From Planctomycetia bacterium (lineage in GTDB: Bacteria > Planctomycetota > Planctomycetia > Pirellulales > PNKZ01), in contig JAIOPP010000024.1 of assembly GCA_021413845.1 (NCBI GenBank), positions 1-64,000 on the forward strand: a stretch of 64,000 nucleotides of DNA, in the 5' to 3' direction. Both the position numbers and the translations under genes were made by a program. Below are positions 17,122-26,438 of the stretch, piece by piece (within the stretch, counting starts at the first letter, position 1; every line of letters begins with the position of its first letter). The notes under the pieces were generated by a model. It saw only the letters and a list, made by a program, of their open reading frames with translations. It ran no database searches and was not told where the DNA came from.

Positions 17122-18120
17122 ATGGCACGACCCGTTACGTTGTTCACCGGTCAATGGGCCGACTTGCCTTTGGAAGTGCTGGCGCGCAAGGCTTCTGAGT
17201 TCGGCTTCAACGGCTTGGAGCTCGCGTGCTGGGGAGACCACTTCGATGTGTCGAAGGCGCTCAAAGACGATTCCTATTGTCGACGGCAGCGCGATCTGCT
17301 TGAGCGGCACGATCTGCAAGTTCACGCGATCAGTACGCATCTCGTCGGCCAAGCGGTGCTCGACAACATCGACGCCCGCCATCAAGCGATCTTGCCGCCG
17401 CACATCTGGGGCGATGGAGATCCGAAGGGAGTCAACAAACGGGCCGCAGACGAACTCAAGAACACGGCTCGCGCGGCGCAAAAGCTCGGCGTCGACACCG
17501 TCAACGGCTTCACGGGCTCAAGCATTTGGCATCTGCTTTATTCGTTTCCGCCGGTCCCAGCTTCGTGGATCGATGCCGGTTACGAGCTCTTAGCCGAGCG
17601 CTGGAATCCGATTCTCGACGTCTTCGCCGAGTGCGGCGTGCGCTTCGCGTTGGAAGTGCATCCGACCGAGATCGCCTTCGATCTATATAGCGCCGAGCGA
17701 ACCCTCGCGGCGCTCGGCCGACGCGAAGAATTCGGCTTCAACTTCGATCCGAGCCATCTCATTTGGCAAGGGGTCGATTCGGTCGAATTCTTGCGCGCCT
17801 TTCCGGATCGCATTTACCACGTGCATATCAAAGACGCGATCACGACGCTGAACGGCCGCTCCGGCATCCTTTCCAGTCATCTCAACTTCGGCGATCCTCG
17901 ACGAGGCTGGGACTTCCGCTCGCCGGGCCGCGGGGGCGTGAACTTCGAGGAGATTATTCGCGCGCTCAACGGCATCGGTTATCAAGGGCCGTTGTCGGTC
18001 GAATGGGAAGATTCGGGCATGGATCGAGAACACGGAGCGCGCGAGGCGGCTGAATTCGTCAAACGATTGGATTTCGCCCCGAGCGGCCGCGCCTTCGATG
18101 CGGCATTCGAAAAAGAGTAA
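17122..18120 (+). CDS. Sugar phosphate isomerase/epimerase, xylose isomerase-like TIM barrel
   Basis: A 332-residue TIM-barrel protein of the AP-endonuclease-2 superfamily. Metal-binding segments typical of the fold are [33 protein letters not shown] and LSVEWEDSG, which supply Glu, Asp, His and Glu ligands in the expected order. The likely substrate is a sugar, polyol or inositol derivative, not determinable here. ATG 17122 has GAGGAG eight bases before it and begins directly at the first strand ([15 protein letters not shown]). The frame is open from 17053 but that leader lies in the promoter-leader region. Confidence 0.85.
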   Translation: MARPVTLFTGQWADLPLEVLARKASEFGFNGLELACWGDHFDVSKALKDDSYCRRQRDLLERHDLQVHAISTHLVGQAVLDNIDARHQAILPPHIWGDGDPKGVNKRAADELKNTARAAQKLGVDTVNGFTGSSIWHLLYSFPPVPASWIDAGYELLAERWNPILDVFAECGVRFALEVHPTEIAFDLYSAERTLAALGRREEFGFNFDPSHLIWQGVDSVEFLRAFPDRIYHVHIKDAITTLNGRSGILSSHLNFGDPRRGWDFRSPGRGGVNFEEIIRALNGIGYQGPLSVEWEDSGMDREHGAREAAEFVKRLDFAPSGRAFDAAFEKE

Positions 18121-18196
18121 CGGCGGCGGAGAGGCGCGTCGCCGCATGGTATGATCGAAGGGAAAGCTTTCGGACCTCGACGAGCCCTGCATCCCG

Positions 18197-19717
18197 ATGA
18201 CCGCTGCGCCGCTGCTGAGAATTCGTTTCGCCGGAACGAGCGCCTCGTTCTTGTTCGCCATCGTGTTCGCGTCGACTTGGACGACGATTGCATACGCGGA
18301 CGACGTTGCGGAGAAATCCGTCGGCGAGATCGCTACGGCATACGAAGCGGAAGCCGCTCGCTACCGCGCTCAGTTGGCAGAGTTGGCCGCGTGGTGTCGC
18401 GAACGGAATCTCGCTGCCGAAGAAAAGCGAGTCGCCGGCTGGCTTCCGAAACGCGAGCCGGACAAAAGCTACTTCTTTTTGATCACGCCGGATGTCGCGA
18501 CTCCGGGCGACACCGTGAAAGATTCGGAGTTTGCAGTTCGGTTTCGCACGCTGCGCAACGAGCATGCGGAACGGCTTTTTGCGCTGGCCCGCACGGCGGC
18601 GAAAGAGCAAGAATATTCGACGGCCGTACAACTCGCCTACGAAACCTTGCGCGAGAATCCGCTTCATGAAGCTGCGCTGAAGCTTCTAGGCTACCAACTG
18701 CTGGATGGTCGGCGACTCTCGTATTTCGAGTTGACGAAGCGACGAGCCGGGCAGGCGTGGCACGCCGAGTTCGGCTGGATATTGCAAAGCCATGTCGCTC
18801 GCTACGAGGCCGGCGAACGTTACTTAAGCGGCAAGTGGGTAGCAGCGGCGGAAGATGCGCGACTCCATGCGACGATCGATCGCGGCTGGAATATCGATAC
18901 CGAGAACTTTCGCGTTCGCACGAACCACAGCTTGGAAGAAGGAGTGCGGCTGGCCGAACGGTTGGAGAAGATGAATCAGGTTTGGCGCCAGCTTTTCGCC
19001 CGCTACCAAACACCCGAGGCGGAGTGGAAGCGACTTTTCGACGGCGGCGCTCCGCGCGAATTGCCGCGCAAGCGATTCAACGTCGTTTATTTTCGGACGC
19101 GCGAGGAATACGTCGCGGCGCTGATCAAGCGCGAGCCGAGGATCGAGATCACGGCCGGCATTTTCATGAATGACGACGACACGGCCTATTTCTTCGCCGA
19201 TCCGGAAAAGAACAACGATCCGTTTCTCTTCCATGAAGTGACGCATGAGCTGTTCTCACTCTCGAAGCGAACGCTAAACGTCGGCGCGAAGGGGAATTTC
19301 TGGATCGTCGAGGGGATCGCCTGCCAGATGGAGTCGCTGATCTTGCACGACGACTTCGCCGAGCTCGGCGGCGTCGATAATCCACGGATGCGTGCGGCTC
19401 GGTTCCGGCTTCTCGACACCAAGTTCTACGTGCCGCTCCTGGAGTTCACGGCCCTCACGCGAACGCAAATGCAGAGCGACTCACGGATCGCGATGCTCTA
19501 TAGCCAGGCCTCCGGCATGGCTTCGTTTCTCATGTACGGCGAGCAAGGAAAGTATCGCGAAGCGACGGTCGACTATCTCGACGCGATCTATTTGGGTCGC
19601 GATACGCCGCTGACGCTCACCCAACGGACCGGCCGCAGCTATGCGGAGCTCGATGCCGATTATCGCCGGTATATCGAGGCGTTGCCGATGCCCGCGCCTG
19701 CCGCACCCTCGAACTAA
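18197..19717 (+). CDS. Secreted gluzincin-like metallopeptidase (peptidase MA type)
   Basis: A 506-residue exported protein. Residues 1-35 include a signal peptide ending near TIAYADD. The N-terminal 200 residues are helical and charged with TPR-like features. The C-terminal half holds HEVTHE at residues 346-351, a HExxH zinc motif, with E372 in FWIVEGIACQ as the probable third ligand. This layout is typical of the peptidase MA/DUF1570 group frequent in planctomycetes. Target proteins are unknown. No ribosome site is evident before ATG 18197. Its stop lies four bases from that of rfbA, which converges on it. Confidence 0.75.
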   Translation: MTAAPLLRIRFAGTSASFLFAIVFASTWTTIAYADDVAEKSVGEIATAYEAEAARYRAQLAELAAWCRERNLAAEEKRVAGWLPKREPDKSYFFLITPDVATPGDTVKDSEFAVRFRTLRNEHAERLFALARTAAKEQEYSTAVQLAYETLRENPLHEAALKLLGYQLLDGRRLSYFELTKRRAGQAWHAEFGWILQSHVARYEAGERYLSGKWVAAAEDARLHATIDRGWNIDTENFRVRTNHSLEEGVRLAERLEKMNQVWRQLFARYQTPEAEWKRLFDGGAPRELPRKRFNVVYFRTREEYVAALIKREPRIEITAGIFMNDDDTAYFFADPEKNNDPFLFHEVTHELFSLSKRTLNVGAKGNFWIVEGIACQMESLILHDDFAELGGVDNPRMRAARFRLLDTKFYVPLLEFTALTRTQMQSDSRIAMLYSQASGMASFLMYGEQGKYREATVDYLDAIYLGRDTPLTLTQRTGRSYAELDADYRRYIEALPMPAPAAPSN

Positions 19718-19721
19718 GCGC

Positions 19722-20597
19722 TTACTTCTCGAGGAGTTCGAGAAGATATTTGCCGTAAGGGTTGCGCATTTCGGTGCCGAGACGTTCGAGTTGCGCGGCA
19801 TCGATGAAGCCGCGGAGGTGGGCGATCTCTTCCAGACACGCGACCTTGAAGCCTTGCCGAGCTTCGATCGTTTCGATGAAGTTCGAGGCTTGCAACAGCG
19901 ACTCGTGCGTCCCGGTATCGAGCCAAGCGAAGCCGCGGCTGAAGATCTGCACCTCCAGCGCTTCCCGTTCGAGATAAACTCGGTTCACGTCCGTAATTTC
20001 GAGCTCGCCGCGCGGCGAGGGCTTCAGGTTCGCGGCGATATCGATGACTTGATTGTCGTAGAAATACAAACCGGTAACGGCGAATTTCGACCGCGGCTTC
20101 TTCGGCTTTTCTTCCAACGAGATCGCGCGACCGGTCGTGTCGAATTCGACGATGCCGTACGCCTCGGGATTCTTCACGGCATAGGCGAAGACCGTCGCTC
20201 CCGCGGGCTTCGACGCCGCCTTGGCGAGCATCGCTTGCAGGCCTTGGCCGTAGAAGAGATTGTCGCCGAGCACAAGCGCCACATGATCGCGGCCGACGAA
20301 CTCGCGACCGATATGAAATGCTTGGGCCAGTCCTTCGGGCTTAGGCTGCTGCGCGTATTCGCTCCGCATGCCGAGCCGCGAACCATCGCCCAGCAGCCGC
20401 TCGAAGCTCGCGGCATCGTGCGGCGTGGTGATGATGAGTACCTCGCGAATGCCGGCAAGCATCAAGGTCGACAGCGGATAGTAGATCATCGGCTTGTCGT
20501 AGATCGGCAGCAATTGCTTGCTCACGGCGAGCGTGAGCGGATGTAACCGCGTGCCGGATCCGCCGGCGAGGATGATCCCTTTTTTGAAATGGTTCAT
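19722..20597 (-). CDS. rfbA: Glucose-1-phosphate thymidylyltransferase
   Basis: RfbA joins dTTP and glucose 1-phosphate into dTDP-glucose, the first step of dTDP-rhamnose and related deoxysugars. The nucleotide-binding loop is [13 protein letters not shown], followed by [30 protein letters not shown], and [15 protein letters not shown] near the C-terminus. At 291 residues the length is standard. It lies 104 bases downstream of rfbB on the same strand. Genes for the last two rhamnose steps are not in the window. Confidence 0.96.
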   Translation of the reverse strand: MNHFKKGIILAGGSGTRLHPLTLAVSKQLLPIYDKPMIYYPLSTLMLAGIREVLIITTPHDAASFERLLGDGSRLGMRSEYAQQPKPEGLAQAFHIGREFVGRDHVALVLGDNLFYGQGLQAMLAKAASKPAGATVFAYAVKNPEAYGIVEFDTTGRAISLEEKPKKPRSKFAVTGLYFYDNQVIDIAANLKPSPRGELEITDVNRVYLEREALEVQIFSRGFAWLDTGTHESLLQASNFIETIEARQGFKVACLEEIAHLRGFIDAAQLERLGTEMRNPYGKYLLELLEK

Positions 20598-20680
20598 GGT
20601 GCAGTGGTCGATTCTCGGTGATCAGGGGTCGGAGGGAAGCATGCGATGCGCCGAATGCCGAGGCATCGTTCGCTTCTTCA

Positions 20681-20697
20681 TCGAGTATTGAGTATCG
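20681..20697. repeat. Short GAGTATT heptad pair
   Basis: Two adjacent seven-base units, GAGTATT and GAGTATC, in the gap between rfbB and rfbA. It is too short to be sure of by itself and is listed because it fits the intergenic heptad theme of this window. Confidence 0.35.
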
Positions 20698-20701
20698 CCT
20701 T

Positions 20702-21763
20702 TTATGTCGTCAGCCCGAGACGTTCGCGAGCGTAGACGCCGCTGGTGATTCGCTCGATCCAGGTCGGGTTGTCGAGATACCAACGAACCGTCGCTTCAAG
20801 TCCTGTCGCGAGGTTCTGCCGTGGCTCCCAACCGAGCTCGCGTTTGATCTTCGAGGCGTCGATCGCGTAACGTCGATCGTGGCCCGGCCGATCTTTCACG
20901 TACTTCACCAAGCTTTCGCACGGAGCATGCGCTAAGTCCGGACGAAGCCGATCGACGATCGAGCAGATCGTGCGGACGATTTCCAAGTTCGGCCGCTCGC
21001 AATTGCCGCCGACGTTGTAGGTCTCGCCCGGTGCGCCGGCCGCGAGCACCGTGCGCAGGGCACGACAATGATCGTCGACATAGAGCCAATCGCGCACTTG
21101 CATCCCGTCGCCGTAGACCGGCAGCGGCTTCCCTTCGAGCGCGTTGAGGATCATCAACGGAATCAGCTTCTCGGGGAATTGAAACGGCCCGTAGTTGTTC
21201 GAGCAATTCGTAATGACGGTCGGCAGACCGAATGTGTGGTGGTAGGCGCGAACGAAGTGGTCCGACGAAGCTTTGCTGGCCGCATACGGCGAGTTCGGCG
21301 AATAGCGAGTGGTTTCGGAGAACGCGCCGATCGGACCGAGCGAGCCGTAGACTTCGTCCGTCGAAACGTGAAGGAAACGGAACCGTTCGCGCTCTTCGGC
21401 CGCTAGGTCGCGCCAATGCTTCAAGGCGACGTCCAGCAACGTGCAGGTGCCCACGACGTTCGTCTGAATGAACGCGGCCGGGCCGTCGATCGAACGGTCG
21501 ACATGCGACTCGTCGGCGAAATGGACGATCGCGCGAGGCCGATGCTCGCGCAGCAACTCGGCCATGAGGGCTCCGTCGCAAATATCGCCGTGCACGAATG
21601 TATACGCGGCATCTGCTTGGACCGATTCGAGCGAGTCGAGATTGCCTGCGTAGGTCAAGGCGTCGAGATTCACCAGCGGCGCCGACTCCTCGGCGATCCA
21701 CTGCCGCACGAACGCCCCCCCGATGAACCCCGCTCCGCCCGTAACCAGAATCGTTTCACTCAT
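20702..21763 (-). CDS. rfbB: dTDP-glucose 4,6-dehydratase
   Basis: RfbB converts dTDP-glucose to dTDP-4-keto-6-deoxyglucose using bound NAD. The Rossmann loop is VTGGAGFIGGAFVRQW, the catalytic threonine and acids are in HVSTDEVYG, and the YxxxK pair is in YAASKASSDH. NNYGPFQFPEKLIPLMI and PVYGDGMQVRDWLYVDDH complete the signature. Length 353 is normal. It is the first gene of the rfbB-rfbA pair and has a good promoter about 100 bases upstream. Confidence 0.96.
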   Translation of the reverse strand: MSETILVTGGAGFIGGAFVRQWIAEESAPLVNLDALTYAGNLDSLESVQADAAYTFVHGDICDGALMAELLREHRPRAIVHFADESHVDRSIDGPAAFIQTNVVGTCTLLDVALKHWRDLAAEERERFRFLHVSTDEVYGSLGPIGAFSETTRYSPNSPYAASKASSDHFVRAYHHTFGLPTVITNCSNNYGPFQFPEKLIPLMILNALEGKPLPVYGDGMQVRDWLYVDDHCRALRTVLAAGAPGETYNVGGNCERPNLEIVRTICSIVDRLRPDLAHAPCESLVKYVKDRPGHDRRYAIDASKIKRELGWEPRQNLATGLEATVRWYLDNPTWIERITSGVYARERLGLTT

Positions 21764-21866
21764 GATTTACACGCTATTTCGAGATTCGTTTACTTGCGAG
21801 CCGCGATAGGGATCGGTCGCTTAAAATAGACCTGGAGACATTCCCAACTGTGTATTGCGCGGGCGG

Positions 21867-21895
21867 ATTATAGTGATTAAGCCCAATCATGTCGG
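21867..21895 (-). promoter_or_regulatory. Promoter of rfbB-rfbA
   Basis: Minus strand CCGACA (21895-21890), 17-base spacer, consensus TATAAT (21872-21867). The leader to the rfbB ATG is about 97 bases. Confidence 0.5.
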
Positions 21896-21941
21896 CATCA
21901 ATTACATGCTGCAGAGGGGCCTACCGCCTTACCTGCGACTC

Positions 21942-21969
21942 TTGCCGAACGTCGAATCCCTGGTAAAGT
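21942..21969 (+). promoter_or_regulatory. Candidate promoter of tRNA-His
   Basis: TTGCCG (21942-21947), 16-base spacer, TAAAGT (21964-21969). The start point would lie a few bases before the tRNA at 21985. Confidence 0.4.
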
Positions 21970-21984
21970 AGAGGCTTGTTTCGC

Positions 21985-22059
21985 GGCGGCTGTAGCTCAG
22001 TTGGTTAGAGCACTAGATTGTGGATCTAGGGGTCGCGGGTTCAAGTCCCGTCAGCCACC
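21985..22059 (+). tRNA. tRNA-His (anticodon GTG)
   Basis: A complete cloverleaf can be drawn. The extra 5' G (21985) faces C at 22059, the hallmark of histidine tRNAs. The D arm is GCTC/GAGC, the anticodon arm CTAGA/TCTAG with loop TTGTGGA, the variable loop GGGTC, and the T arm GCGGG/CCCGT with loop TTCAAGT. The 3' CCA is not encoded. In the acceptor stem the second pair is C (21987) against A (22057), a mismatch; all other pairs fit. Confidence 0.95.
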
Positions 22060-22493
22060 CTGCTTTCGTACTCGGTCACTCCCTTAACTCGCGACGTGTC
22101 CGTAGCTTACGAACATTCGGCGACGTTCGGCAAGAGGACTTTCCCCAAGCCCTTCGCTCACGCGATAAGCGGCGCCCTCAAGCCGTTTCTTTAAGCGGCC
22201 TGCCCATGCGGGTTGTCCACCTCGGGCATCTTCATACCGCTTCGGGCCCTCCTACCGGGCCAATCGTCACAATCGATTCGCCTTCTGCCGCTCGTTCGTA
22301 CGCTTCCGTGCGCCTTGCCGTACGAGCCCACGATTCGGTATTTCCGACCTAGACTTTTTCGCGACACGATCGGGTGGTGCCAGGCGGCCTTCACCGATCT
22401 TCGCAAGCGATTAAGACACAGAGGCGAAATCCACCACGAGCGATTCGGTATCCATCGCGGATGGATCGCTCAGGTCCCCGATCATCCTTTGCC
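22060..22493. other. 434-base region before the Amt kinase gene
   Basis: No gene can be supported here. An 11-base direct repeat CGATTCGGTAT occurs at 22331 and 22441, 110 bases apart, and could be a regulator site. I looked for a sigma-54 promoter, common before ammonium genes, and did not find a convincing GG-GC pair. The region also has to contain the tRNA-His terminator, but no T-tailed hairpin is evident. Confidence 0.5.
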
Positions 22494-25400
22494 ATGATTC
22501 AAGGCGCATCCGTTTCGACGCATCTCTCTTGGGTACTCACCTGCGCATTGCTGGTGATGTTCATGCAAGCCGGCTTCTGTCTTTTGGAGACGGGATTCTC
22601 CCGCGCCAAGAACAGCATCAACGTGGCGATCAAGAATCTCGTCGACTTCTTGATCTCGTCGCTTGCGTATTGGGCCTTCGGCTTCGCGTTGATGTTCGGT
22701 ATTTCCTACGACGGCCTCTTCGGCACGACCCGCTTCGCGCTCGGCGAAGGAACGACCGCACCGCTGCTCGGTGCGTTTCTATTCCAACTGATGTTCTGTT
22801 CGACCTCGACCACGATTATCTCCGGTGCGGTCGCCGAGAGAATTAAATTCGGTGCCTATCTCATCACCGCCTTGTTCGTCTCGGCCGTGCTCTACCCGAT
22901 CTTCGGACATTGGGCTTGGGGCGGCTCCATCGATCAGATGCAAGAAGGCTGGCTCGCGAAGCTCGGCTTCATCGACTTCGCAGGTTCGACCGTCGTGCAT
23001 TGCCTCGGCGGCTGGGTCTCGCTCGCGCTTTGCATCAAACTCGGCGCACGCATCGGTCGCTTCTCGCCGAATGCACCTCCGATGGCTCCGCACAACCTCC
23101 CCATGGCGACGATCGGTGCGTTGATCCTTTGGTTCTGCTGGTTCGGCTTTAACGGCGGCAGCGCGCTGGGTCTCACGGATGCCGTTCCTCTGATTCTCTT
23201 GAACACGAATCTCGCCGCTGCCGCCGGCGGCTTAGCGGCTCTCGGCTTTTCCGCATACTACGAGAAGCGCGCGAACGTCGGGCAAACGATCAACGGCGTG
23301 ATCGCCGGCTTGGTCGGCGTCACGGCTTCGTGCAATATCATCTCTCCTTTGTCGGCGGTCATTATCGGTGCGTGTGCCGGCGTGATCAGCATCCTCGGCA
23401 CTTATTTGCTCGAGCGCTTTCGCATCGACGACGTCGTCGGTGCGATTCCCGTTCATGCCTTCTGCGGTCTCTGGGGCACGATCGCCGTCGCGCTGTTCGG
23501 AAACGAAGCGAAGTTCGGCTTCGGCGTTTCACGCTGGGAACAGCTCGGCGTGCAATGCCTTGGGGCGGCTGTTTGTTTCGCTTGGGCCTTCGGCGGAGCT
23601 TGGGTGGTCTTGGGAGCGGTCAATCGTTTCTATGCTTTCCGCGTTCCCGCGAAAGACGAGATCCAAGGCTTAAACATTTCCGAACACGGCGCAGGTTCGG
23701 ACTTGGTCGAGTTGCTTGCCAATATGGATCGACACTTTCAGGCCGGCAATTTCTCCGCGGCGGTCCATGTCGAGCCGCACACCGAAGTCGGGCAGATCGC
23801 GGTGCAATACAATCGGGTGATCCGCCGTGCCGACGGCGAGATCCATGCTCGCGAAGAAGCCGCCGAAGCGCTCCGCAAAGCAGAAGAAAAGTATCGCGGC
23901 ATCTTCGAGAACGCGGTCGAAGGAATCTTCCAAACGACGATCGACGGCAACTATCTGAGCGCCAACCCAGCCCTAGCCCGGATCTACGGCTACGACTCGG
24001 CGGAAGAACTCATCGCCTCGCTCGACAAATTGGATGTTCGGCTCTACGTCGAGCCCGGCCGGCGCGACGACTTCCGCAAGCTGATCGATTTCGACGGCGT
24101 CGTTCGTAACTTCGAGTCGGCCGTACGCAAACGGGACGGCAGCATTATTTGGATCTCGGAGAATGCCCGTGCGATCCGCGATCGTGCGGGAAAGATCGTG
24201 TACTACGAAGGAACGGTCGTCGACATCACGGCTCGCCGCGAGGCTCTCGACTGGCAAGCTCAGAAGGAAGCGGCCGAAGCGGCCAACCGTGCGAAGAGTG
24301 AATTCCTCGCCAACATGAGCCACGAAATTCGCACTCCGCTCAACGGTGCGATGGGCATGCTCGAGTTGCTCGGCACGACGAATCTCGACGTGCGGCAACA
24401 GCGCTTCGTGCATCTCGCTCGCTCCTCGGCCGATACGCTGCTCGGCCTGATCAATCAGATTCTCGATTTCTCCAAGATCGAAGCAGGCAAACTCGAACTG
24501 GAGAAGGTCGGCTTCCGCTTGCATCCGTTGGTGGAAGACTTGGCCGAAGTGTTTGGGCATAAGGCTCAGAAGAAGGGAATCGAGTTGGCCTGTCGCATTC
24601 GTGGCGATGTGCCCGACGGCGCCTTCGGCGATCCGGAACGGATTCGACAAGTCCTCGTCAACTTGGTGAACAATGCAGTGAAGTTCACGCATCAAGGCGA
24701 CGTTTGCATCGAGTTGAGCGCCGAGCCGAACGTCGACGGCACGTCGATCGTCTGCTTTGCCGTACACGACTCAGGCATCGGTGTTCCCGCGGATCGCCGC
24801 GATCGTCTCTTCCAACCGTTCACGCAAGTCGATGCCTCGACGACGCGTAAGTACGGCGGTACGGGCCTCGGCCTCTCGATCTGCAAGCAACTCGTCGAAG
24901 CGATGAGCGGCGAGATCGAATTCGCCGAACGGCCGGAAGGGGGCTCGACGTTCCGCTTCCGAGTGCCGCTCGAAATCGCAGCGGTCCCTCGCGTGGCGCG
25001 GCATGTCGCCGAAGATGTTCAGAAACTGCGCGCCTTGGCGGTCGACGATGTCGAAGCCAACCGTGAATTGCTCGATGAAAACTTCCGCCGCTGGGGCTGG
25101 GAACTCGACACGGCGGCCGATGCGACGTCGGCTTTGGAAATGGCCCGGTGCGAAGCCGAAGCCGGCCGACCGTATCAACTCGTGATTCTCGATCGTCACT
25201 TGCCCGACATGGACGGCCTAGAGCTAGCCAAGCAACTTCACAACGAGCAAGCGTACTCGAACTCGAACATGCTGCTCCTCACCTCGATGAGCGATTCCCC
25301 GGACGCCGCCGACTTACGGCGTATCGGAATCTCAAACGTGATGAGCAAGCCGATTCGTCAATCGAAGCTGTTCGATGCCGTCGTCAAGGCAGTCCGTGCC

Positions 25401-26408
25401 GAACGGGGTGGAAGCGCCGCCGCCGGTCTCACGCAAACGACGAACAATCTCACGCAAAGCACAAGTCCTGCGCAGCCGGCGAAGAGCGCTGACGCGGCGC
25501 AGCCGAAACGAGTGAAGCTGCTCGTCGCCGAAGACAACGAAATCAATCAGATGGTGACGGAAGAGATTCTTCGCTCCGGCGGCTACGAGTGCGATATCGT
25601 CGCCAGCGGCTTGGCTGCTTTGGAAGCGTTGAAGCGAGGCGGCTACGCTCTCGTGCTGATGGATTGCCAAATGCCGGAGATGGACGGCTTCACGGCTGTC
25701 GGCGAGATCCGTCGTCGCGAAACGTCCGGCGTTCGCTACCTCGCCGAAGGTTCGATCCCGGTCATCGCCCTCACGGCCAACGCCGTGCGCGGAGATCGCG
25801 AACTCTGCCTCGCAGCGGGCATGACCGACTACGTCTCCAAACCGATCGACCGTGAGATTCTGCTTTCGACGATCGAACGCTTATTGAGCTTGCAGGCAGA
25901 TCGGATCGTTGAGAATGCCTTGCCGATTGCGGTTGGCGAAATCGCAAGCGATGCATCCAGCGGCATGGCATCTTCGCACGGGATTTCGGTGCAAAAAGCG
26001 ATTGCGCAAGCTCCGGTTGTCGATGATATCGAATCGTCGCTGGAAGCGGCCGTGGAATCGTTGCTCGAAGCGTTTCGCACCGACGATCTCCTCACGCGCT
26101 GTCAGGGAGATCGCAAGTTCGCGGGACGTGTATTGGCGAAATTTCAGAAACGGCTTCCCGAAGATCTGCTGGCTCTCGAGCAAGCGGCGACGGCCGGCGA
26201 TCGAGACGCCATCAAACGGCATGCCCATCAGCTCAAAGGTTGCGCAGGGAACGTCGGGGCAGTGCGCTTAAAGGAATGTGCCGCGCTACTCGAAATGCAG
26301 GCGGCCCAAACCGGCGCAATAGATTCGAGCATGCGACGGTTGCGGGTAGAAGTCGGAAGCTGCTTGCACGAAGTCGGTGGTTTGTTGAACGAGTTTGCCA
26401 ACGGTTAG
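22494..26408 (+). CDS. Ammonium transporter-histidine kinase fusion (Amt-PAS-HK-REC-REC-Hpt)
   Basis: A 1304-residue membrane sensor. Residues 1-395 are a full Amt domain: FCLLETGFSRAKN, GHWAWGG, D161 and pore histidine H169 in DFAGSTVVH, WFGFNGGS, and the second pore histidine H321 in PVHAFCGLWG. A HAMP-like linker is followed by PAS from about 463, HisKA with H610 in NMSHEIRTPL, and HATPase with an N box near 723 and GTGLGLS near 790. Receiver 1 has D900 in ILDRHLPDMDG and receiver 2 has D1057 in LMDCQMPEMDG. An Hpt domain carries H1245 in HQLKG. All phosphorelay residues are present. Amt-kinase fusions are known, e.g. from an anammox planctomycete, where Amt acts as ammonium sensor. ATG 22494 starts just before the first helix; ATG 22461 is possible. 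The HD-GYP regulator follows by 30 bases. Confidence 0.95.
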   Translation: MIQGASVSTHLSWVLTCALLVMFMQAGFCLLETGFSRAKNSINVAIKNLVDFLISSLAYWAFGFALMFGISYDGLFGTTRFALGEGTTAPLLGAFLFQLMFCSTSTTIISGAVAERIKFGAYLITALFVSAVLYPIFGHWAWGGSIDQMQEGWLAKLGFIDFAGSTVVHCLGGWVSLALCIKLGARIGRFSPNAPPMAPHNLPMATIGALILWFCWFGFNGGSALGLTDAVPLILLNTNLAAAAGGLAALGFSAYYEKRANVGQTINGVIAGLVGVTASCNIISPLSAVIIGACAGVISILGTYLLERFRIDDVVGAIPVHAFCGLWGTIAVALFGNEAKFGFGVSRWEQLGVQCLGAAVCFAWAFGGAWVVLGAVNRFYAFRVPAKDEIQGLNISEHGAGSDLVELLANMDRHFQAGNFSAAVHVEPHTEVGQIAVQYNRVIRRADGEIHAREEAAEALRKAEEKYRGIFENAVEGIFQTTIDGNYLSANPALARIYGYDSAEELIASLDKLDVRLYVEPGRRDDFRKLIDFDGVVRNFESAVRKRDGSIIWISENARAIRDRAGKIVYYEGTVVDITARREALDWQAQKEAAEAANRAKSEFLANMSHEIRTPLNGAMGMLELLGTTNLDVRQQRFVHLARSSADTLLGLINQILDFSKIEAGKLELEKVGFRLHPLVEDLAEVFGHKAQKKGIELACRIRGDVPDGAFGDPERIRQVLVNLVNNAVKFTHQGDVCIELSAEPNVDGTSIVCFAVHDSGIGVPADRRDRLFQPFTQVDASTTRKYGGTGLGLSICKQLVEAMSGEIEFAERPEGGSTFRFRVPLEIAAVPRVARHVAEDVQKLRALAVDDVEANRELLDENFRRWGWELDTAADATSALEMARCEAEAGRPYQLVILDRHLPDMDGLELAKQLHNEQAYSNSNMLLLTSMSDSPDAADLRRIGISNVMSKPIRQSKLFDAVVKAVRAERGGSAAAGLTQTTNNLTQSTSPAQPAKSADAAQPKRVKLLVAEDNEINQMVTEEILRSGGYECDIVASGLAALEALKRGGYALVLMDCQMPEMDGFTAVGEIRRRETSGVRYLAEGSIPVIALTANAVRGDRELCLAAGMTDYVSKPIDREILLSTIERLLSLQADRIVENALPIAVGEIASDASSGMASSHGISVQKAIAQAPVVDDIESSLEAAVESLLEAFRTDDLLTRCQGDRKFAGRVLAKFQKRLPEDLLALEQAATAGDRDAIKRHAHQLKGCAGNVGAVRLKECAALLEMQAAQTGAIDSSMRRLRVEVGSCLHEVGGLLNEFANG

Positions 26409-26438
26409 AAGCATTTTAAGAACTAAGGCGAGAAGAAA

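Noticed and set aside
22060-22493. Sigma-54 promoter before the Amt kinase
   Set aside because: I searched for GG and GC at the proper distance with flanking consensus and found no convincing match.
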